From Kiritimatiellaeota bacterium B1221 (GTDB taxonomy: Bacteria; Verrucomicrobiota; Kiritimatiellia; SS1-B-03-39; UBA6053), in the NCBI GenBank assembly GCA_029269125.1, contig JARHXX010000007.1, forward strand, positions 62,001-126,000: DNA of 64,000 nt. Direction: 5' to 3'. The position numbers were made by a program, and so were the translations under genes. This document shows, in pieces, positions 9,601-18,165 of this stretch (its first letter is position 1; every line of letters begins with the position of its first letter). The notes under the pieces are model-generated. The model ran no database searches and was not told the origin of the DNA. It was given only the letters and a program-made list of their open reading frames with translations.

Positions 9601-10348
9601 CAACTCGACTTCCCCTGAGGCTTGGAAGGCACTCTTCGCCAGCCTGCGGGACACCCCGGTGGGGAGCGAAACCGATTCCGACAATCTAACCGGTCCCTTC
9701 CTGAGAAGCCTGGTTCCGACCGGAAGCTCTGAAAACGCGACGGATGCAGAAAGCCAGGACGCATGGAGCGGCTTCCGCAATCTGTCTCAAACCGAGATAG
9801 AAGACCTCGCAGATGAAATGGTCCTGCAGGTTCAACTCAGAGGCCCTTTCACTTCTATGGCAGATTTCGTGAACCGGCGCCTGACCGGGATGTCCTACAG
9901 TGACGATGATTTTAATTTGGGCGGCAAAGGCGCCCTTCAATCCGCTATCGACGCGGCCGTGAACGCGAACATCAGCCTGCCCACAGCTTTCGACCACAAT
10001 CTCGACGCCAATTATTTAGTGGACGAAGGTGCCCGCTGGCCCCAGGGAAGCATCGGAGGCTTTCCGGGGTACCTCTTACAAGGCGATGTGCTCACCGCAG
10101 TCGGACAATATTTGACCGCACGGTCAGACACCTTTACCATTCGCGCTTACGGAGATGCGGCCACCGCTTCGGACAGTCCGGACAACATTCTGGCCAGAGC
10201 CTGGTGCGAAGCCGTCGTTCAACGGGTACCCGATTATTATTCCGAGACAGACGACCCCGTTGCCCCCCCTTCCAACCCCATAAATGTTGCTTTTGGCAGG
10301 AAATATAAAATTATTTCATTCCGCTGGCTGAATACTGATGAAATTTAA
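6683..10348 (+). CDS. Giant prepilin-like protein, GspK/PilX type (resembles Verru_Chthon cassette protein A)
   Basis: About 1221 residues. The N-terminus has a type IV prepilin-like signal: a short polar leader, GSALLLT, a long hydrophobic helix (LLVVSLLLIISLAFTVFV) and an amphipathic continuation rich in Glu/Arg. No Glu follows at position 5, as in GspK/PilX minor pseudopilins. Near the C-terminus a PFTSMADFVNRRL segment, with a repeated helical pattern around it, resembles the GspK helical domain. The ATG at 6683 is preferred over the in-frame TTG at 6677; no clear ribosome site is seen for either. The middle 1000 residues are Ser/Asp/Asn-rich and were not recognised. Verrucomicrobia carry families of such large pseudopilins, sometimes in multigene cassettes; here it has one partner gene, which overlaps its end by 11 bases. 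Likely a cell-surface or secretion-associated filament component. Confidence 0.6.
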   Translation: MYNLSLNPQFSTSQSKNGSALLLTLLVVSLLLIISLAFTVFVRTELRTVENFQNREIARKHAQLALQLAINNLQIQTGPDQRITARANILVDAPSEAGSTLSYSLPSLSATLASQSDKGAQAKILVDQFWHRRNRHWTGAWIDRNIDASFDPEDPIDSVSDPALLGWLVSGTDPDPTSTLSSLSVNSTGTSLLSPGSTNPGSVLLVAPAKDINGNIPDDVRLRRAVTAPRVALEETRNGLTKVKGHFAWWVGDEGTKARGDLADPFEGSSDANERLDRVASAQRSGIEAMTGGVGANAYQSQDGLEAYQDLVNHPQLEKFNTLREFSFLKNDSHFQQNIFNHLHDLTLHSMGVLSDVKHGGLKQDLSYILGQESISDLRHAVNAAYDDNTVMGSGDYNPIFKPAATPLAEVPAGSGTVGWKADFIMTNYGDTDVYDENSILGAVPTWERLWSFYHMGNDTTDTPPGVWDAAKVSPREMSNDQQGIVPMLVQAKIFYGLYCPSSSENVYLDAYPVAVLANPYAVPIDAQAYTLRFSKINGSTKVSLHFSDSSAESSFDLNNDDRKVELLNAGLKDIELVIQSGIIQPGEAQVFTLKKDYDSGPENNRVEMVNDAFAPLRVRIDTGASYPHTDPADPGSPLLTHVGLYYKLSISTRLNMRLYLRESLADSDPYADEKLISTLSTQEWTSDEYTSEFLVNPTTIGPNESQGGGLGFKTWDGFTQVNPGLSTLKKTIFGQMNFRSTAGDTHGSSGGLEARTNMHIKKGDPSNFINIEDNLMMKTTSLGDVIVRWGPIQTGVGATVRNTAPAGLESTEAGYQNILYDLPLPGRKPISLGYLQHFDIGAPTDVIASKSYAVLVQMWQNNYSISNSYLHPHVHRDMIFDNSISTGIGYHYDGSYLWNHILWDRFYFSSFPGSGAFDFSTDSLPNSRYVPFRTPADVAYDDESSFRGVDPSRSESSRIAAQNLMVKGAFNINSTSPEAWKALFASLRDTPVGSETDSDNLTGPFLRSLVPTGSSENATDAESQDAWSGFRNLSQTEIEDLADEMVLQVQLRGPFTSMADFVNRRLTGMSYSDDDFNLGGKGALQSAIDAAVNANISLPTAFDHNLDANYLVDEGARWPQGSIGGFPGYLLQGDVLTAVGQYLTARSDTFTIRAYGDAATASDSPDNILARAWCEAVVQRVPDYYSETDDPVAPPSNPINVAFGRKYKIISFRWLNTDEI

Positions 10349-11120
10349 TCAATCCCTTACTCCTTTCATGATCCGGTCCATCCTCTGTCTATGGATCCTC
10401 TCCGCTTTTGGCTATGCAGACGAAGAAACACAAGAACCGGTTCCCGTGGATATGCGTTTCTTATTCCTGGATGAATCCGGCACCTCCTATTTCGTGATAA
10501 AGGACCATGAACTGCAAAAAATCACCTCCTACCCATACGCCATCAGCTCACCCGTTCAGGCCTTATCCGGAACCGTGACCGGTATTTACAAGGAATTGCC
10601 GCCCCTGCCAGCGGGTGAGCCCCCCAGGATCAACCCGCAAACCGGCAAACCCTTGCCCCGGGTACTGAAAATTGCCGAGGTCACCTATCCCGGGGATACT
10701 CCCGCAGTACTGGCCGTGCTTCGGCGCGACCGCAGTGGAGAATTTCAAGTCAGCTATTTCGAAAGCGATCCTGAAAAATTCCCCGCCGGATCCGTGCGCG
10801 TACTCAATTTAGGCCTGAGTACCTTCGGAGTCAAAATGAATGAAAAAATGACAAAAGTTCCCCCCAACAGTGCACAAACCATCATCCCGATCCCCGATGC
10901 ACGTCACCGGATTGAAACCCGGGTCGTGGAACAAACCCCAAACGGAAACTGGCAGCCTTTTTACAAAGGTGTCACCGTTTTACGCCCCGGACAACGCGTG
11001 AATGCGGTACTGGTGTACTCCCCCAGCGGGATGAAACACACCTTAACCAAGGGTGAAATCCAAGCCTACGGCGCCCCTCCCGGACACGCCTGGCTGGTGT
11101 ATACCGACCGCCCGCAATAA
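10338..11120 (+). CDS. Exported protein of unknown function, partner of the giant prepilin-like gene
   Basis: A 260-residue protein with an N-terminal signal peptide (hydrophobic segment IRSILCLWILSAFGYA). Its start overlaps the end of the prepilin-like gene by 11 bases in another frame, so the two are probably translationally coupled. A second in-frame ATG at 10368 is a possible start and would give a shorter, more typical signal peptide. The mature part is beta-rich with many prolines (PPLPAGEPPRINPQTGKPLP), no transmembrane helix after the signal, and no cysteine pair or catalytic motif that I recognise. Context suggests a periplasmic or surface accessory to the prepilin-like protein. No family could be named. 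Confidence 0.6.
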   Translation: MKFNQSLTPFMIRSILCLWILSAFGYADEETQEPVPVDMRFLFLDESGTSYFVIKDHELQKITSYPYAISSPVQALSGTVTGIYKELPPLPAGEPPRINPQTGKPLPRVLKIAEVTYPGDTPAVLAVLRRDRSGEFQVSYFESDPEKFPAGSVRVLNLGLSTFGVKMNEKMTKVPPNSAQTIIPIPDARHRIETRVVEQTPNGNWQPFYKGVTVLRPGQRVNAVLVYSPSGMKHTLTKGEIQAYGAPPGHAWLVYTDRPQ

Positions 11121-11204
11121 CCGAAACCTCCATCGGAACCAACGCGGAACCCCAAATCCCGCCCCAATTACAATTTAGCCATAAGAAACGGAAATGATAA
11201 GAGC

Positions 11205-11232
11205 TTGAACCGAAGGCTCACACAGGTATAAG
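11205..11232 (+). promoter_or_regulatory. Sigma-70-type promoter candidate for purF
   Basis: TTGAAC (11205-11210), a 16-base spacer and TATAAG (11227-11232) lie about 62 bases before the purF start. The fit to the housekeeping consensus is good, although the spacer is one base short of optimal. Confidence 0.5.
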
Positions 11233-11294
11233 GGCCTTGTTTTGAAAGCACCCTCCCTCTTTCTTTTCCATCTTCCTCCATCGAGGTATTTTTT

Positions 11295-12800
11295 ATGTGC
11301 GGTATTGTAGGCGTAGTCACCAAACCCCAGGAACGCGCAGCGTTGTCTCTCTATGATTCGCTGCTTATGATTCAACACCGTGGACAGGATGCCGCAGGCA
11401 TCGCCACCTGTGATGGCAGCCGCCTCTATCTGGAAAAAGACAATGGTTTGGTACGCGATGTGTTTAACCAATCCCAAATGTCCCATTTGCTGGGCAACAT
11501 GGGCGTCGGCCACTGCCGCTACCCCACGGCCGGCTCATCCAACTGCACCGAAGCCCAACCTTTTTATGTCAATTCGCCCTACGGATTGGTTTTGGCCCAT
11601 AACGGCAACCTGACCAATACCAAAGAACTCACCGAAGAGCTCTTCACCAACGATCTGCGCCACCTCAACACCAACAGTGACTCAGAAGTATTGCTCAACA
11701 TTTTCGCCCATGAACTCACCGTTCGCGGACGCCTCCGCCTCAGCGAAGAAGATGTCTTTGCCGCCATCACCAAAGTACACGAACGCTGCCACGGCGCCTA
11801 CGCCGCCGTGGGCATGATTCTCGGATACGGGGTGGTCGCCTTCCGTGACCCCAAAGGCATTCGCCCTCTGATCATCGGAAAACGTCAGGATCCCGGCGGA
11901 TTCACCAGCTATATGGCCGCCAGCGAAAGTGTGGCCCTCACCGCGAACGGCTACACCGTCATGCGCGATGTTGAGCCCGGAGAATGTGTCATCTTCGATC
12001 TGGCAGGAAACTTCTATTCCCGACAATGCGCCGAGAATCCCAAACTCTACCCCTGTCTTTTTGAATACGTTTATCTCGCCCGCCCCGACAGCATTATTGA
12101 CGGGGTTTCTGTATACAAATCCCGTTTACGCATGGGTGAATATCTGGCCGCAAAAATACTCCGGGAGTGGCAAGATATTCACTTCGACGTGGTCATTCCC
12201 ATTCCCGACACCAGCCGGACCTCGGCCTTGCCGATCGCCTACGCGATGGGCCTCAAGTACCGCGAAGGATTTATCAAAAACCGCTACATCGGCCGGACCT
12301 TTATTATGCCCGGACAGGAAGAGCGCAGAAGCAATATCCGGAAGAAACTCAGCCCCATCCCCCTCGAGTTTAAAGATAAAACCGTGCTCCTGGTAGACGA
12401 CAGTATTGTGCGCGGGAACACTTCTCAACAAATCGTGCAAATGGCCCGGGACGCCGGTGCGAAAAAAGTATATGTCGCCTCCGCCGCCCCCCCGGTTCGT
12501 TACCCCAATGTGTACGGCATCGATATGCCCGCTTCCTACGAATTGATTGCCCACGGACGCAACGCCACTCAAGTGGCCAAAGAAATTGGTGCTGACGGCG
12601 TCATCTATCAGGATTTAAAAGATCTGGAAGAATCCGTCCGACAAGGGAACGAATCCCTGATCGATGTTTGTGAAGGCTCCTGCTTCAATGGTGATTACAT
12701 CACCGGCAATGTGGATGCGAACTATTTACGCGAGATCGAAATATCGCGGAACGACAGTGCCAAAAACCAGTTTCAGTTGCCTTTGCCGATGGTGAAGTAA
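11295..12800 (+). CDS. purF: Amidophosphoribosyltransferase
   Basis: A 501-residue enzyme of purine synthesis: transfers the amide nitrogen of glutamine to PRPP, giving phosphoribosylamine, in the cytoplasm. The class II glutaminase domain begins MCGIVGV; Cys2 would be the nucleophile after Met removal. There is no propeptide, unlike the Bacillus form. Further glutaminase features are QHRGQDAAG and AHNGNLTN. The C-terminal phosphoribosyltransferase domain has the PRPP loop VLLVDDSIVRGNTS and the flanking RTSALPIAYAMGL. Length matches the E. coli-type enzyme. A GAGG lies about 8 bases before the ATG. It is monocistronic here: no other pur gene is adjacent. Confidence 0.97.
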   Translation: MCGIVGVVTKPQERAALSLYDSLLMIQHRGQDAAGIATCDGSRLYLEKDNGLVRDVFNQSQMSHLLGNMGVGHCRYPTAGSSNCTEAQPFYVNSPYGLVLAHNGNLTNTKELTEELFTNDLRHLNTNSDSEVLLNIFAHELTVRGRLRLSEEDVFAAITKVHERCHGAYAAVGMILGYGVVAFRDPKGIRPLIIGKRQDPGGFTSYMAASESVALTANGYTVMRDVEPGECVIFDLAGNFYSRQCAENPKLYPCLFEYVYLARPDSIIDGVSVYKSRLRMGEYLAAKILREWQDIHFDVVIPIPDTSRTSALPIAYAMGLKYREGFIKNRYIGRTFIMPGQEERRSNIRKKLSPIPLEFKDKTVLLVDDSIVRGNTSQQIVQMARDAGAKKVYVASAAPPVRYPNVYGIDMPASYELIAHGRNATQVAKEIGADGVIYQDLKDLEESVRQGNESLIDVCEGSCFNGDYITGNVDANYLREIEISRNDSAKNQFQLPLPMVK

Positions 12801-13110
12801 AGGCCGGAAGTCGGGGGGGGGCAGGCATCAGGAGGCGGGTGACGGACGGTAACAGAATCGTTATCGAAATCGGTAAGTGGCCGGCTGATGGACTCCAGTC
12901 CACAGTCCCAAAGGGGCTGACTCTCCAAAACCCGGCCCGAACCAAAGACTTATCTGACCCGCATCCAGAAGGATTTTTTCTGGATTTCACCGCAATTGAT
13001 GAATGGCACCATCCGTGCAGTGCTATTTGAGACAGCCACATCTTCTTTCAAATTTCGATGTTTTTTGTTCAGCGCTGGACGTTCAATACGGAATGTTCGC
13101 CGTTCGGATT
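12801..13110. other. Intergenic region between purF and the DUF456 gene
   Basis: About 310 bases in which only short, unconvincing frames occur. It contains a hairpin (12963-12970 with 12978-12985, ATCCAGAA/TTCTGGAT) lacking a good T run, and a run of nine G near 12813-12821. No RNA gene was recognised. Confidence 0.4.
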
Positions 13111-13698
13111 TTAAAAAAACAATCCCCCCAGCGAAAGCAATAACATCAGGGTACCCACCATGGTCTTTGCCAGCGTTCCCAAAATGCGTCCCCAAAAAGC
13201 GGATCGCCCCACCTGAAACTGCCGTTCCGCATCCGACCCTTTCCACAACTCTCCCAGCATAGCACCCGCCAGCGATCCGATCCCTCCCCCCAACAATATC
13301 CCCAAGACCGCACCAAGAATCGGGACGACTGCATTCCCCATTGTGAGCCCAACCATCGATCCCAGCATTCCCCCGACAACTGACAAAACCATTGCCCGCC
13401 GACTCCCCCCTGCTTTTCCCGCTCCCAAGACTCCGGCCATAAACTCCAGCCCTTCTCCACCGAGCGCAAGCAACAACAATGCGCCCAACAAACCGAAACT
13501 GTATCCCGGTGCAATGGAAGGGTCCACAAGGAATCGGTTCGCGACCGCCAACCCCAATATCACCCAGTTCCCCGCCAAGCCCAGCAGATTCATAAAGGCC
13601 CCCAACAACAACAGTATCCCTAACAACAAACACCAGCCCCCCAACAACCAGGGAGACTGAACATCGAGCACGGGGGAAATGAGCGAAATGTAGAACAT
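13111..13698 (-). CDS. DUF456 family membrane protein
   Basis: A 195-residue very hydrophobic, Gly- and Leu-rich protein with about five predicted membrane segments (for example LLGGWCLLLGILLLLGAFM, ILGLAV, LLGALLLLALGG, MVLSVVGGMLGSMVGL, LGILLGGGIGSLAGAMLG). The pattern of paired Gly-rich hairpins matches the DUF456 family, whose function is unknown. The ATG at 13698 follows directly on the T run of a terminator hairpin and has no ribosome site; with no other Met before residue 36 the start is still the best available. An overlapping longer frame in another phase (12950-13753) was rejected. Confidence 0.7.
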   Translation of the reverse strand: MFYISLISPVLDVQSPWLLGGWCLLLGILLLLGAFMNLLGLAGNWVILGLAVANRFLVDPSIAPGYSFGLLGALLLLALGGEGLEFMAGVLGAGKAGGSRRAMVLSVVGGMLGSMVGLTMGNAVVPILGAVLGILLGGGIGSLAGAMLGELWKGSDAERQFQVGRSAFWGRILGTLAKTMVGTLMLLLSLGGLFF

Positions 13699-13730
13699 AA
13701 AAAAGACGGACAGGGTGTACCGTCCGTCTT
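13697..13730 (-). terminator. Intrinsic terminator after the H1-like gene
   Basis: Read on the minus strand, a 9-bp stem (13722-13730 with 13703-13711, AAGACGGAC/GTCCGTCTT) is followed by a run of six T. It lies about 55 bases after the stop of the H1-like gene and ends at the start codon of the DUF456 gene. Confidence 0.8.
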
Positions 13731-13785
13731 AGCCCCGGTGACAGAAAAATCAATCAGTCAGGGCGATGAAGCGCAGATGCACGCT

Positions 13786-14406
13786 TTACTTTTTCTTGGC
13801 TTTGACCTTTTTCTTTTTAGCTGCCGCTTTTTTCTTCGCAGGAGCTTTTTTGGCTACGGCCTTTTTCGCAACCGCTTTTTTGGCAACCGTTTTCTTTTTC
13901 GCAGGCGCTTTCTTCTTGGCCGCAGCTTTTTTCTTGGCCGGTGCCTTCTTCGCTACCGTCTTTTTAGCAGCCGGCGCTTTCTTTTTGGCTGCGGCTTTTT
14001 TCTTGGCGGGGGCTTTTTTGGCGACCGCCTTTTTAGCGACCACTTTTTTCGCCACAGTTTTTTTCTTCGCCACCGCTTTCTTCTTCGCCGGTGCCTTCTT
14101 CGCTACCACTTTTTTCGCTACCGTTTTTTTCTTTGCCACCGCTTTCTTCTTCGCCGGTGCCTTCTTCGCTACCGCTTTTTTCTTCGCAGGGGCTTTCTTC
14201 GCTACCGTTTTTTTCGCTACCGTTTTCTTTTTCGCCACCGGCTTTTTCTTGGCGGGCGACTTTTTGGCCACAGCTTTTTTTGCAACAGCTTTCTTTTTCG
14301 CAGGTGCTTTTTTAGCGACCACTTTTTTCTTAGCTACAGATTTTTTCTTCGCAGGGGCTTTCTTTGCCACCGCTTTCTTTTTGGAAGGTTTCTTTTTTGC
14401 TGGCAC
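13786..14406 (-). CDS. Histone H1-like lysine/alanine-rich repeat protein
   Basis: A 206-residue protein made almost entirely of Lys, Ala, Pro and Val in short repeats of the KAPAKK and AVAKK type. This is like the C-terminal tail of eukaryotic histone H1 and the chlamydial Hc2 proteins. Such proteins bind DNA non-specifically and compact the nucleoid. The start is a GTG at 14406, set by a strong GAGGAGAT ribosome site 8 bases upstream. The stop is followed by an intrinsic terminator (13697-13730). The repeats make two long antisense frames appear on the plus strand, which are artefacts. The length of such repeat arrays usually varies between strains. Confidence 0.85.
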   Translation of the reverse strand: MPAKKKPSKKKAVAKKAPAKKKSVAKKKVVAKKAPAKKKAVAKKAVAKKSPAKKKPVAKKKTVAKKTVAKKAPAKKKAVAKKAPAKKKAVAKKKTVAKKVVAKKAPAKKKAVAKKKTVAKKVVAKKAVAKKAPAKKKAAAKKKAPAAKKTVAKKAPAKKKAAAKKKAPAKKKTVAKKAVAKKAVAKKAPAKKKAAAKKKKVKAKKK

Positions 14407-14651
14407 GTCTGATCTCCTCAGTTTTGGTTTTTATTTCGATGATGAACTCGAAACATGTTGACTGTTGTTTAACTTGCATCGTACCGATAGCGCAAAATGA
14501 ACCGAATGCCTGAAGTTAAATTTCAGAATCCGCCTATATTTTTAGGCAGCATTTTCCACACCCCTGTAAAACCGAAAATCTCCGATAGCTTTAAAATAAT
14601 TTCTTCGCGCCCCTCTTACAGCTTCCCTTCATCCCCCATCACCATCAAACC

Positions 14652-15275
14652 TCAATCCACACAAATCGTTTTGAGCGTCGAGGCTTTGTAAACCGCCAAC
14701 AACTCATCATAAGCCGTATCCAGATTATCATTCACGATTTGAAATTCGTACAGTCCCGCCTGCGACATTTCAACCGACGCATTTTTCAGCCGCTCTTCAA
14801 TGACATCCGCCGCATCTTTTCCACGGCCTTCCAATCGTTCACGAAGACTTTGCAAAGATGGCGGAGAGATAAAAACATCCACAAAAGAATTTCGCATCGC
14901 CGGATCAATAGATTCTTTTTGCAGATTCCGGCGGATATGTGCCGCGCCCTGCACATCCACATCCATTAAAACCGAATACCCCGCCTTGAACAACTTTTCC
15001 AACGTTTCCAAACACGTGCCATATCCGTTGCCATGCACTTCCGCATACTCCAGAAAACTTCCATCCGCCACCCGCTGATCAAAATCCGCACGACTTAAAA
15101 AATCGTAATCCACCCCGTCGATCTCCCCTTCACGCGGCAGGCGGGTGGTGGAGCTCACCGAATACTTTAACTTGGGGCATTCACCCAGCAGTCTATGGCA
15201 AAGCGTGGTTTTTCCGGCTCCCGAAGGGGCGGAAATTAAAAATATTACGGGATGGGGAGTGCTTAAAATATTCAT
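14652..15275 (-). CDS. gmk: Guanylate kinase
   Basis: A 207-residue cytoplasmic enzyme that phosphorylates GMP to GDP with ATP. The P-loop is SAPSGAGKTT near residue 15. The GMP-binding region shows SVSSTTRLPREGEIDGVDY and the LEYAEVHGNGYGT segment typical of the family. Length is normal. Its ATG overlaps the stop of yicC (ATGA), so it is translationally coupled as the last gene of the prfB-trpCFB-yicC-gmk cluster. Confidence 0.96.
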   Translation of the reverse strand: MNILSTPHPVIFLISAPSGAGKTTLCHRLLGECPKLKYSVSSTTRLPREGEIDGVDYDFLSRADFDQRVADGSFLEYAEVHGNGYGTCLETLEKLFKAGYSVLMDVDVQGAAHIRRNLQKESIDPAMRNSFVDVFISPPSLQSLRERLEGRGKDAADVIEERLKNASVEMSQAGLYEFQIVNDNLDTAYDELLAVYKASTLKTICVD

Positions 15276-16150
15276 TCGACGTTTTGAACCTGTTCTCTGA
15301 TTTTCTCTACGGTTTCTTTTCCTGCCAAAGCCAGGCGGTTGATATCAGCACGGGAAGCTTTCACCGATAACGTATTCAGCTCCCGGGCCAGTTCCTGACA
15401 AATAAAATCCAACGCGCGTCCCACCGCCTCTGTCTGACCCAATTTATCCCGCATCTGCTGAAGATGCCCCGCCAGGCGATCCACTTCCTCCTGCACATCC
15501 GACCGCTCCGCCTGCAAGGCAATTTCCTGCACCACCCGGTTTTGCATTTCCGGAGACAAATCCCCTAATCCCACCACCGCCTGTTTAATTCTTTCAGACA
15601 ATTCTTCCCGGGCTTCGGGAAGCAGGGGCAACACCTCTTCGACCAAAGCCTCCAGCTCAGCACAGAGCTCAAATAAAACTTTTTGCAAATGCGCCCCTTC
15701 CACTTTGCGCATCTCGGCAAGCTCAGCCAATGCCGACCGCAAGGCCTCTTCCAGGGTCGGCCAGATATCAGGTGATTCCTCCCCGGTGCTTTCCGCTTCG
15801 GACAAAACCCGGGGAAAACGTAATACATCCATCACATTCGTTACCGGGACCAATCCCTCCGCTTCCGCAAACGTATTTAACTTCTTCAACCACTCCCGGG
15901 CCTTGTCTTCATTGAGCGTAACCGGTGCTTCAGATTCGCCCACGGTTTCAATCAGCACTTTGGCCTGCACCCTGCCCCGCACACAAGTTTCGGAGATCAG
16001 CTTTTGACAGCGGGATTCCAACGCACTCATGCCCCGGGGTAAAGAAAAGTGCACATCCAAATTCTTTCGGTTCACCGAACTGATTTCGACCTGTACCGAA
16101 ATGCCAGACGCAACTGCCTGACCCTGCCCGAATCCGGTCATGCTTCTCAT
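15272..16150 (-). CDS. yicC: YicC/YloC family endoribonuclease-like protein
   Basis: About 292 residues. It begins MRSMTGFGQ, the hallmark of the family, which sets the start at 16150 rather than an upstream in-frame codon at 16183; that ATG overlaps the trpB stop (ATGA). The middle has [16 protein letters not shown] and the C-terminal DUF1732 region ends with [26 protein letters not shown]-like residues. Family members are RNases (E. coli YicC affects small RNA RyhB). Adjacency to gmk is a widespread arrangement in bacteria. Confidence 0.92.
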   Translation of the reverse strand: MRSMTGFGQGQAVASGISVQVEISSVNRKNLDVHFSLPRGMSALESRCQKLISETCVRGRVQAKVLIETVGESEAPVTLNEDKAREWLKKLNTFAEAEGLVPVTNVMDVLRFPRVLSEAESTGEESPDIWPTLEEALRSALAELAEMRKVEGAHLQKVLFELCAELEALVEEVLPLLPEAREELSERIKQAVVGLGDLSPEMQNRVVQEIALQAERSDVQEEVDRLAGHLQQMRDKLGQTEAVGRALDFICQELARELNTLSVKASRADINRLALAGKETVEKIREQVQNVE

Positions 16151-17376
16151 GCGTCGGTCTTCTCCTGCTGACGTTCTTCCCATGCCGCCAGTTCCTGCAC
16201 ATCTTTGTCACCGCGTCCCGAGCAGTTGATAATAATGATCTCATCCCTGCTCATTTGCTTGGCCAGTCGAATCGCATACGCCACCGCATGTGAACTTTCC
16301 AACGCCGGCAGAATGCCCTCCCATTTACTAAGATTGCCCAGTGCATCCACCGCCTCCTGATCACCCACATCGGTGTAATGGGCACGGCCTAAATCTTTTA
16401 ACCAGGCATGCTCGGGACCCACCGCGGCATAATCCAATCCGGCACTCACCGAATGGGTCAAACTAATCTGCCCCTCATCATCCTGCAACACATAGGTTTT
16501 CGTTCCCTGTAAAATGCCCAGTTGACCGCCATTGAAACGGGCCGCGTGTTCACCGAGTCCATGACCCAATCCACCCGCCTCCACCCCGGTCATTTGCACC
16601 GATGCATCATCCAAAAACGGATAAAACAAGCCAATGGCATTACTCCCCCCTCCCACGCAAGCCACCAAGTGGTCCGGTAAACGTCCCTCTTTTTCAAGGA
16701 TCTGCCAGCGCGCTTCGCGTCCGATCACCGACTGAAAATCGCGAACCATCATCGGATAAGGATGTGCGCCCAGCGCCGAGCCAATAATGTAGTGGGTGTC
16801 CTGAATATTCGAAACCCAGTCCCGCATCGCTTCGCTGATGGCATCCTTCAAGGTTTTTTGCCCGGAGGTCACGCCCACAACCTTGGTCCCCAATCGGCGC
16901 ATCCGATACACGTTCAACGCCTGGCGGGCCATATCCACTTCGCCCATGTACACCACACATTCCAAACCGAACATCGCCGCCACAGTGGCAGTGGCCACCC
17001 CGTGCTGACCAGCACCCGTCTCGGCAATAATCCGGGTTTTGCCCATGCGGCGCGCCAACAGCACCTGCCCCAGGCTGTTGTTAATTTTATGGGCACCGGT
17101 GTGGCACAGGTCTTCCCGCTTCATGTAGATTTTTGCGCCACCCAAAACTTCGGTCATTCGTTTGGCAAAATACAAAGGCGTGGGACGTCCCACAAAATCC
17201 TTCAGCAACGCATTCAACTCATCCTGAAAGCCTTGATCCTGTTTCGCGGCGTTATACGCTTCCGTCAATTCATTCAGCGGATGTGAAAGGATTTCGGGAA
17301 CGAAGCTACCGCCATACGGACCAAAATGTCCGCCGGCATCGGGTTGTTGGGTGAAATTTTCTGGTTGTTCTGTCAT
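16147..17376 (-). CDS. trpB: Tryptophan synthase beta chain
   Basis: A 409-residue PLP enzyme joining indole and serine to tryptophan. Seen: [14 protein letters not shown], the PLP lysine in [14 protein letters not shown], the GVATATVAA segment, the substrate loop around AETGAGQHG, and the glycine-rich phosphate-binding [15 protein letters not shown]. Length matches TrpB1. It follows trpF by 12 bases and overlaps yicC by 4. No trpA is in the window, so the alpha subunit must be encoded elsewhere. Confidence 0.97.
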   Translation of the reverse strand: MTEQPENFTQQPDAGGHFGPYGGSFVPEILSHPLNELTEAYNAAKQDQGFQDELNALLKDFVGRPTPLYFAKRMTEVLGGAKIYMKREDLCHTGAHKINNSLGQVLLARRMGKTRIIAETGAGQHGVATATVAAMFGLECVVYMGEVDMARQALNVYRMRRLGTKVVGVTSGQKTLKDAISEAMRDWVSNIQDTHYIIGSALGAHPYPMMVRDFQSVIGREARWQILEKEGRLPDHLVACVGGGSNAIGLFYPFLDDASVQMTGVEAGGLGHGLGEHAARFNGGQLGILQGTKTYVLQDDEGQISLTHSVSAGLDYAAVGPEHAWLKDLGRAHYTDVGDQEAVDALGNLSKWEGILPALESSHAVAYAIRLAKQMSRDEIIIINCSGRGDKDVQELAAWEERQQEKTDA

Positions 17377-17388
17377 GATGAGCTCAGG

Positions 17389-18021
17389 TTAAAGAGTTAA
17401 AAAAGCTTTTCGTGCATTTTGAATAAAGGATCGGACCGCTGCCAAATCCTTTTGACCGGGCGCACGCTCCACCCCGGAGGCCACATCGACCCCGGAGGGA
17501 CGAACCTTCAAAATGGCGTCTGCTACCGTATCCGCTTTTAGCCCGCCCGCAAGCAAAACGGGCAACTTGCTTTGAGAGATAAAATCCGCCGCCCGATCGG
17601 TATCCACCCGGATTCCGGTTCCCCCCGGCATTTCCACGGTGCCACTGTCGATCAGCAGCCCTTCCACCGGCAACGTTTCAAACCCATCCGGTAAACGGTC
17701 CAAGTGCAGTACTTTCCACACCGGCAGTTCCAGAGCGCGAATCACCTCCGCACTCTCCCCTCCGTGAAGCTGCAAAACATCCAGGCCCGCAACTTCCGCG
17801 GACCGTTGAATCTCCTCCACCGACGCATCCACAAACACCCCTACTTTTCGCATACCGGCCGGCACCCGGTCTTTCGTCCAGTCCCACACCTGCTGCGGTG
17901 TCACCGCCCGCGGACTTTTCGCGTAAAAGATAAACCCCAATGCATCGGGTTGATAAGCGATGGTTTCCAGCACATCGCCTTCGTTCGCAAGTCCACATAT
18001 TTTGATCAGGCCATTTTTCAT
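17389..18021 (-). CDS. trpF: Phosphoribosylanthranilate isomerase
   Basis: A 210-residue (beta/alpha)8 enzyme of tryptophan synthesis that isomerises phosphoribosylanthranilate. It begins with the typical IKICGLANEGD, where Cys8 (in ICGL) is the catalytic cysteine of the family. Also seen: LGFIFYAKSPRAVT, VGVFVDA, LQLHGGES, and the C-terminal phosphate-binding LAGGLKADTV and GVDVASGVERAPGQKD. Normal length. A 144-base gap separates it from trpC upstream; the gap includes a TATAAG that might be an internal promoter. Confidence 0.96.
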   Translation of the reverse strand: MKNGLIKICGLANEGDVLETIAYQPDALGFIFYAKSPRAVTPQQVWDWTKDRVPAGMRKVGVFVDASVEEIQRSAEVAGLDVLQLHGGESAEVIRALELPVWKVLHLDRLPDGFETLPVEGLLIDSGTVEMPGGTGIRVDTDRAADFISQSKLPVLLAGGLKADTVADAILKVRPSGVDVASGVERAPGQKDLAAVRSFIQNARKAFLTL

Positions 18022-18165
18022 AAGACAGTCTAGGTATCAACAGCGTACCGAGAGTCAACAAAGTAGCCTTTTTTCCTACCGCTCATCCACGTGAATCCAA
18101 CGCTTATATAAAAGGCCCCCGAACCAATGATCAGCATACTGTCCCCACTGATAAGCGGTAAAAAA

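Noticed and set aside
12950-13753. A 267-codon minus-strand frame overlapping DUF456
   Set aside because: It reads the same DNA in another phase with no family features; DUF456 has clear membrane segments.
13738-14461. Two long plus-strand frames of 224 and 231 codons opposite the H1-like gene
   Set aside because: They are Phe/Arg- or Phe/Ala-rich mirror images of the Lys codons; the minus strand has the good ribosome site and the terminator.
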